Shown in pieces: positions 62,816 through 64,000 of a stretch of DNA of 64,000 nucleotides; position 1 is the stretch's first letter, and the number at the start of each line of letters is the position of its first letter. This DNA comes from Spirochaetales bacterium (GTDB lineage Bacteria > Spirochaetota > Spirochaetia > SZUA-6): the NCBI GenBank assembly GCA_027021365.1, contig JALUUM010000037.1, forward strand, positions 1-64,000. The letters run 5' to 3'. Made by a program: the position numbers and the translations under genes. The notes beneath the pieces are model-generated. The model was not told the DNA's origin, made no database searches, and saw only the letters and a program-made list of their open reading frames with translations.

Positions 62816-64000
62816 TCAATTATGCAATTTCTTGATAGCCTCGTTTACCTCAGAGAGAAGCTTGTCGTTACTTCCAGATTCTTCAAGTATCTTCTTGAAA
62901 AGAGTCAACCATGGAAGCCTCTTCTTCCACTGCTCTTTGTTTTCATCGATCATCTTAAGAATTACCCGGTAAGCCTCGTTGTTCTTTCCCGTTGCATTAT
63001 AGAGAACCGCAAGATAGTAATCCGGTCTCTGAATCGATGTCTTTGAGTAAAACTTCACATTGTTCTTTACAAGGTATTCAAGATAATCCAGGCGCTCAGA
63101 ATAAGGCATATCTAATTCAGGTGTCAGTATTCCACCTTTCAGTGAACCTAATTTGTAATAGATACGCTGCATGCTCTGGTTTGCAAACATTCGAATGCGT
63201 TTCGTCCAGAAGTCCTTGGAAACGGCAAGCTCTGAAGCCCACCTGTACTCACGGAGGGCCTCGGCATTCGGTCCTGGATTCAACCTTTCAAGAGAGCGTC
63301 CTAAGTATAGATGGTAAATAGGATTACCCGGCTGCATCTTGATTGCCTTTTTAATAAGCTCAATTCCGTTTGCTCCTTCTCCTTTCCCCTCGGAACCCGA
63401 TGAATATGTAACAAGGACCCAGAGAAGACCAAGTTCTGCCAGCACATCCGGATTTTCAGGGGAGAGCTTGTAAGCTTTTTCCAGCACCCTGATTGCCTCT
63501 TTTACCCTTGCATCGGCTTTCAGTATATAAGCTTCATTGAGCAGAAGAGAAACATCACTTTCAAAGGAAGGTTCTACAGCTTTCAATGTATCTATTTTCT
63601 CAAGAGCGTCATCTATCATTTGCTTTGAGACGAAACGGACCTCATAGTAATTCCTCATTGCAACATCCAGCCCGTCCAGAACGGCATGGAAACGATACAG
63701 TGATCTGTAAAGGATATCCTCGCGCATCACCGTGATGATTCTTCGAAGCACATCCGTATTGAATTCCTCGATTTCAAGAGCCTTCTCATACTGTTTTACC
63801 GCTTTGTCATATTTCATCTGCGAAGCATAGCGGTCACCCATTACAGCATATATTCTTACCTTATCGTTGTACCTTGGGGCAGAAACATTCTCCTTTCCAC
63901 CCTTCCCTGCAAATCTCTCTGCAAGTTCGTTTATCTTACCAAGAAAACTTTCGATGGAAGTCCCGTCTGCACTTTCAGCTCGTACCGCCTTCCCCCTTTC
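62816..64000 (-). CDS. TPR-repeat protein, 5' end beyond the window
   Basis: The frame stays open from the stop at 62816 to the right edge, so at least 394 residues are encoded and the start is outside. The Met at 63841 is internal; conserved-looking sequence (ESFLGKINELAERFAGK and VSAPRYNDKVRIYA) continues upstream of it. TPR units are visible, for example YDKAVKQYEKALEIEE and AIRVLEKAYKLSPENPDVLA. A short Gly/Ser/Glu insertion (SSGSEGKGEGANG) breaks one helix pair. Function and location unknown because the N-terminus is missing. Confidence 0.85.
   Translation of the reverse strand, partial: ERGKAVRAESADGTSIESFLGKINELAERFAGKGGKENVSAPRYNDKVRIYAVMGDRYASQMKYDKAVKQYEKALEIEEFNTDVLRRIITVMREDILYRSLYRFHAVLDGLDVAMRNYYEVRFVSKQMIDDALEKIDTLKAVEPSFESDVSLLLNEAYILKADARVKEAIRVLEKAYKLSPENPDVLAELGLLWVLVTYSSGSEGKGEGANGIELIKKAIKMQPGNPIYHLYLGRSLERLNPGPNAEALREYRWASELAVSKDFWTKRIRMFANQSMQRIYYKLGSLKGGILTPELDMPYSERLDYLEYLVKNNVKFYSKTSIQRPDYYLAVLYNATGKNNEAYRVILKMIDENKEQWKKRLPWLTLFKKILEESGSNDKLLSEVNEAIKKLHN

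Noticed and set aside
63841..63841. Start codon of the last TPR gene at this Met
   Set aside because: The frame remains open and protein-like up to the window edge, so the true start is outside.

Overview
This looks like a chromosomal segment of a free-living, saccharolytic spirochaete (Spirochaetota). The assignment is an inference, because no rRNA or other taxonomic marker is present. It rests on a FapA/DUF342 protein, a chemoreceptor, a TIGR02757-family protein, sugar-binding proteins whose leaders end in A-G-G-K/A-G-K rather than a clear Cys lipobox, sugar ABC importers without a local ATPase, and GH57 enzymes. The window holds about 40 intact genes, two decayed genes, several regulatory sites and short repeats. 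No tRNA, rRNA, CRISPR array, insertion sequence or prophage was recognised.

Layout. 0-5.5 kb: a uridine-phosphorylase-like enzyme and a short chemoreceptor (minus), a membrane protein (plus), then a stand-alone receiver protein and FapA (minus). 5.6-14.1 kb (plus): a GAF/histidine kinase divergent from the receiver gene, a fused 2-oxoacid dehydrogenase E1 alpha-beta and its E2, a TIGR02757 protein, rubrerythrin and a DUF72 protein. 14.1-24.2 kb (minus): an alpha-glucan operon with binding protein, two permeases, a GH57 lipoprotein, a cytoplasmic GH57 glucanotransferase and a LacI regulator, behind a promoter carrying a LacI-type palindrome. 24.3-26.1 kb: AT-rich remains of a hybrid histidine kinase and of a HigB-like toxin. 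26.1-33.3 kb (plus): D-lyxose isomerase and an L-rhamnose operon (fused aldolase/dehydrogenase, PHP-domain protein, isomerase, FGGY kinase). 33.3-36.8 kb: MATE transporter, nitrilase-family amidase and an unknown protein.

36.9-51.3 kb (minus) is the most unusual part: four closely spaced genes for exported proteins, namely a 2,878-residue FN3/beta-rich/coiled-coil protein, a 718-residue FN3 protein, a 658-residue probable outer-membrane barrel and a 536-residue TPR protein. They look like one envelope or cell-surface apparatus that I cannot match to a named system. 51.6-57.2 kb (plus) is an AT-rich beta-glucoside operon (LacI, binding protein, two permeases, GH1) with matching operators, one inside a 42-bp perfect palindrome. 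57.4-64 kb: two small envelope proteins, an ABC-2 exporter pair, a TauE/SafE permease, an acyltransferase-like membrane protein and a TPR protein cut by the window edge.

Two patterns run through the window. First, many otherwise conserved proteins, including cytoplasmic enzymes, carry Gly/Ser/Thr/Ala-rich loop insertions, and several intergenic regions hold decaying short tandem repeats. Second, several genes lack a Shine-Dalgarno sequence but have a good sigma70-type promoter ending only 6-12 nt before the start codon, which suggests leaderless or near-leaderless mRNAs.
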